In this document: positions 63,453 to 64,000 of the stretch, in pieces | Position numbering within the stretch: the stretch's first letter is position 1 | Layout: each line of letters opens with the position of its first letter | NCBI GenBank assembly: GCA_963840565.1 | Contig: CAWIZH010000006.1 | Location: 531,312-595,311 of the forward strand | Source of the DNA: VRUE01 sp963840565 | Lineage (GTDB): Bacteria; Actinomycetota; Thermoleophilia; Solirubrobacterales; 70-9 | Direction of reading: 5' to 3' | DNA: 64,000 bases | Notes under the pieces: generated by a model | Databases searched by the model: none | Seen by the model: the letters and a program-made list of their open reading frames with translations, nothing else | Told to the model about the DNA's origin: nothing | Translations under genes and position numbers: made by a program

Positions 63453-64000
63453 CTAGCGCGGCCTCGACCAGGTCGTGTGGCCACCGGCCACGTGCTTGAC
63501 CGTCAGGCGCTGGGTCGAGTAGCGATCGCAGGAGGAGGGTGCGCCCGCGATGTCAAGCTGGACGATGAAGGCGCGGGCCGCGAGCACCTTGTCCATCCCG
63601 TGGTCGCTGACGTGAGCGCTCTCGTTGAAGACCCCTTGCCGGGCGAAGTGGCGTTTTGACTTGCCCAGGTGGAGGGAGCCTTTGCTGCCCTTGAGCCAGT
63701 AGTCGACGCTCACGTTGGCGGGTTCGTAGGAGGTGTAGTGGATCGTCAGCTGGACCTCGCCGTGCGAGGGCGAGACCGCGACGTGGGCTTCGGCGGTATG
63801 AAGTAGGCATTCAGGGGGCAGGAGAAGGGATCCGACGGTCCCGAGCTCACCTTCTTCGTCTTCTTCATCTTCGGATTCTTCTTCGTCTTCCCATTCTTCT
63901 TCAGCTTCGAATTCTTCGTCTTCGATCGAGCTGGTCGCCGCGGGCGCCTGCACCGGGCTGGCCATGGCCTCGGCCTGTCGCACGAAGAGCAGCGCCGCCA
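63453..64000 (-). CDS. Secreted acidic protein, 5' end outside window
   Basis: The frame continues past a possible GTG at 63981-63983 to the right edge, and the added residues (AALLFV) look like the end of a signal-peptide core, so the true start is outside. After the signal region comes a Glu/Asp-rich stretch of about 30 residues coded by TTC/CTT-type repeats on the plus strand, then a ~110-residue domain with two Cys and alternating strands (VQLTIHYTSYEPANVSVDYWLKGSKGS). No family is recognised. It may bind metal or basic polymers through the acidic part. Confidence 0.65.
   Translation of the reverse strand, partial: AALLFVRQAEAMASPVQAPAATSSIEDEEFEAEEEWEDEEESEDEEDEEGELGTVGSLLLPPECLLHTAEAHVAVSPSHGEVQLTIHYTSYEPANVSVDYWLKGSKGSLHLGKSKRHFARQGVFNESAHVSDHGMDKVLAARAFIVQLDIAGAPSSCDRYSTQRLTVKHVAGGHTTWSRPR

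Overview
The window is a gene-dense, strongly G/C-biased bacterial chromosome segment. The gene families and gene order point to a high-GC Actinomycetota, most plausibly of the Thermoleophilia/Solirubrobacterales kind (inference). Three conserved syntenies support this: rpmE–prfA–prmC–tsaC–(glyA)–wecA–atpI–atpBEFHAGDC, comF–hpf–secA–prfB, and a mycobacterial-type DipZ. No tRNA, rRNA, insertion sequence or CRISPR array was seen. No gene-free stretch exceeds about 300 bases.

Layout. 1–1352: 5' part of a MeaB-type GTPase (runs off the left edge) and a hexapeptide acyltransferase. 1526–5649: XRE regulator, Met/His-rich lipoprotein, DipZ-like CcdA–thioredoxin fusion and a two-component system, an envelope-redox module. 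5710–19222: acyl-CoA catabolism, with acyl-CoA dehydrogenase, aldehyde dehydrogenase, HxlR regulator, thioesterase, PepA, thiolase, HAD phosphatase, a two-subunit B12-dependent acyl-CoA mutase whose active site looks like isobutyryl-CoA mutase, EtfBA and ETF:quinone oxidoreductase. Together these form a route from branched or straight acyl-CoAs to the quinone pool. 19257–21328: tandem duplicated lipoproteins and a DMT-type permease. 21447–25509: an unusual coupled operon of aminotransferase, an epimerase–glycosyltransferase fusion and a polysaccharide deacetylase, possibly an amino-glycolipid pathway. 25714–28708: hydrolase lacking its catalytic His, TetR regulator, GGDEF protein.

28788–46717 holds the ancestral translation/ATP-synthase locus. 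It is interrupted by an orphan YrbE/MlaE permease pair, two tiny membrane proteins and a lysyl-oxidase-like protein. In it glyA is shattered by about nine frameshifts, and the following DUF354 gene carries one. 46945–48896: GST, VapBC-type toxin–antitoxin, HNH nuclease. 48928–57350: M20 peptidase, then a tightly overlapped cell-envelope sugar operon (LCP protein, UDP-glucose dehydrogenase split by an intein, two nucleotidyltransferases, PGI/PMI). 57407–64000: comF, hpf, secA, a SnoaL-like protein, prfB with a programmed frameshift, an esterase, and a secreted acidic protein cut by the right edge.

A striking feature is the number of strong palindromes at gene ends. At least three sequence families recur within the window, with compensatory base changes or as parts of coding sequence, and a second class has 18–28 bp arms enclosing 69–93 nt loops. 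Many operon genes are coupled by 1–4 base overlaps, including three TTGA overlaps where TTG is the start.
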